A stretch of 64,000 nt of DNA from contig CP134874.1 in assembly GCA_037318855.1 (NCBI GenBank), positions 868,598-932,597 of the forward strand, read 5' to 3'. This document shows, one piece after another, positions 63,036-64,000 of this stretch (positions are counted from its first letter, which is position 1; every line of letters starts with the position of its first letter). Under the pieces are notes generated by a model. The model was not told the DNA's origin and did not search any database. It was given only the letters and a program-made list of their open reading frames with translations. A program made the position numbers and the translations under genes. Source of the stretch: Candidatus Sedimenticola sp. (ex Thyasira tokunagai). GTDB taxonomy: Bacteria > Pseudomonadota > Gammaproteobacteria > Chromatiales > Chromatiaceae.

Positions 63036-63824
63036 TAGTGGTTCCCCCGGTTCCCCGTGGAAACCGATACCAAACAGTCGTCGTGCATTGTCGCTGGTCG
63101 CTGTCGCCAGTTGGTCACAGCTGATACTGCGCCGTTGGGCAATGTGTTGCAGTATCTTCCTGAGAAAAGCAGGTTCATTGCGGCCACCCTGGTGGTCGGC
63201 ATCCGGCTGGTCAGGTGCATCACTCTCCAGTAGCAGCGACTCCAGCGGCAGTCCACTGACCAGCTTATGTAAGCGATTTGCCCGTGGGTAGGTGACCGGT
63301 CCACCGAAGCCGAGCATGAAGCCCATATCGATCAGACACCTGGCCTGTTGCTCACTGCCGGAGTAGCTGTGCAGCACACCGCGAACTTTTGGATGGTTCC
63401 GCAGTGTGCCGATCACCTCTTCAACCGATTTCCGCGCATGGATGATAACGGGTAGCTGGAAGCTTGCCGCCAGTTCCAACTGCGCTTCGAAGAGTTGTCG
63501 CTGTCGTTCCCGGTCGGGATTGTCGATATAGAAATCGAGTCCACACTCACCTACCGCTACGGCTTGCTCATTCTTTAGCCACTGTTCCAACTGCTGGATG
63601 TCACTCTCCTGGTGGTCGGAGAGAAACATAGGATGAAGGCCGTAGGCTGGATAGAGGCAAGGGTGGCTAAGGCACAGTGAGCGGATTGCCGGCCACCACG
63701 CCCGCTTGATGGCCGGGACCACCTGAGCTTTCACCCCGGCCACTATTGCTCGTGATAGCACCTGCTCCCGGTCTTGTTCAAACCGTGGGTGGTCGAGGTG
63801 GCAGTGGCTGTCTATCAATTGCAT
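63024..63824 (-). CDS. TatD-family metal-dependent hydrolase
   Basis: A 266-residue TIM-barrel hydrolase: metal ligands in DSHCHLD, the Glu in AVGECGLDFY, VIIHARKS, GVLHSYSG and LLLESDAPDQP. TatD-like proteins are DNases or related phosphodiesterases; closest by feel to YjjV. The C-terminal ..PLGRL and stop are read from the adjacent MITE, beyond the conserved NARRLFG end, so function should be intact. Confidence 0.92.
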   Translation of the reverse strand: MQLIDSHCHLDHPRFEQDREQVLSRAIVAGVKAQVVPAIKRAWWPAIRSLCLSHPCLYPAYGLHPMFLSDHQESDIQQLEQWLKNEQAVAVGECGLDFYIDNPDRERQRQLFEAQLELAASFQLPVIIHARKSVEEVIGTLRNHPKVRGVLHSYSGSEQQARCLIDMGFMLGFGGPVTYPRANRLHKLVSGLPLESLLLESDAPDQPDADHQGGRNEPAFLRKILQHIAQRRSISCDQLATATSDNARRLFGIGFHGEPGEPLGRL

Positions 63825-63901
63825 ATAGAGGGAATGTAGCAGGCAGTGTGTGAGATGGGTATGCTTTACGTAACTCTTACATGTACAGGCAGCGTCTCTT
63901 T

Positions 63902-64000
63902 ATGAAAATCGTCTCATTCAATACCAATGGCATTCGTACCCGTCAACATCAGTTGGAGGCGCTGAAAGAGAAGTATCATCCAGACATTATCGGCATTCAG
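63902..64000 (+). CDS. xthA: Exodeoxyribonuclease III, N-terminal 33 codons (cut by window edge)
   Basis: [20 protein letters not shown] then [10 protein letters not shown] is the start of an ExoIII/AP-endonuclease fold: the SFNTNGIR metal-binding asparagine strand and the IGIQ strand that leads to the catalytic E. The rest lies beyond the window. Divergent from tatD. Confidence 0.88.
   Translation, partial: MKIVSFNTNGIRTRQHQLEALKEKYHPDIIGIQ

Noticed and set aside
1..64000. CRISPR array or cas genes
   Set aside because: No regularly spaced direct repeats and no Cas-like proteins were seen.

Overview
The window reads as chromosome of a gammaproteobacterium. It has a complete tol-pal-cpoB tail running into queE and queC, a YedE/TsuA-type sulfur transporter, a NAD-linked formate dehydrogenase, ornithine-lipid genes and many membrane hybrid sensor kinases. 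This mix would suit a sulfur-oxidising, Chromatiales-like or symbiont-related lineage. That placement is inference from gene content; there is no rRNA here to settle it.

Layout. 1-4393: tolQ(end)-tolR-tolA-tolB-pal-cpoB. 4610-5962: queE-queC (7-deazaguanine synthesis). 5963-11628: two perfect CRP/FNR-type palindromes, then a seven-gene signalling operon (TPR-like protein, receiver-like protein, small GTPase, two roadblock-type proteins, PAS protein, cytosolic PhnD-like protein). 11844-13267: a frameshifted IS110/IS1111-type element. 13665-15162: YedE transporter and tRNA-Lys(UUU). 15864-25617: a heme-site hybrid kinase with an HD-GYP regulator, then a second hybrid kinase preceded by a truncated binding-protein gene. 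A decayed copy of the tRNA-Lys 3' half lies at 25953-26049, so 15.1-26.0 kb may be the scar of a tRNA-integrated island. 26939-36171: ord-ortA-ortB-oraS-oraE-orr, the oxidative ornithine pathway best known from Clostridia, ending in an ACP/acyl-ligase/acyltransferase fusion. 36478-42257: a membrane P-loop protein, a B12-type radical SAM protein and a 7TMR-DISM kinase. 42523-44129: olsB-olsA. 44192-48531: formate dehydrogenase. 48893-55794: lipoprotein, phosphoesterase, RhlE helicase, cDPG-synthetase-like protein with carbamate kinase, Pcm, nitroreductase. 55958-60902: a second radical SAM / 7TMR kinase / HD-GYP module. 61137-64000: AEC transporter, a 42-aa membrane protein, a small exported protein, TatD and the start of xthA.

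The most striking content is a set of short non-autonomous mobile elements. (i) A structured-RNA element occurs four times (three copies of exactly 287 bp, one diverged copy of 301 bp). Removing each copy at the same CGCTGA...CGCTTR boundaries restores a reading frame in three genes and a tRNA terminator in the fourth case, with no target duplication. The diverged copy keeps its hairpins through compensatory changes. Size, hairpins, no cargo and clean insertion recall HEARO/omega-RNA (IscB-associated) or IS605-type non-autonomous elements, but no iscB, tnpB or Y1 transposase gene is in the window. (ii) A 160-162 bp TA-flanked MITE occurs three times, each time supplying the stop codon of the adjacent gene. 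(iii) A 286-bp MITE with 18-bp inverted ends and 5-bp target duplications occurs twice. REP-like palindromes are also scattered through the gaps.

Ornithine is a metabolic theme: it is both catabolised (26.9-33.3 kb) and used to make phosphorus-free membrane lipid (42.5-44.1 kb). Signalling is the other: four large histidine kinases, two HD-GYP regulators and a GTPase/roadblock operon.
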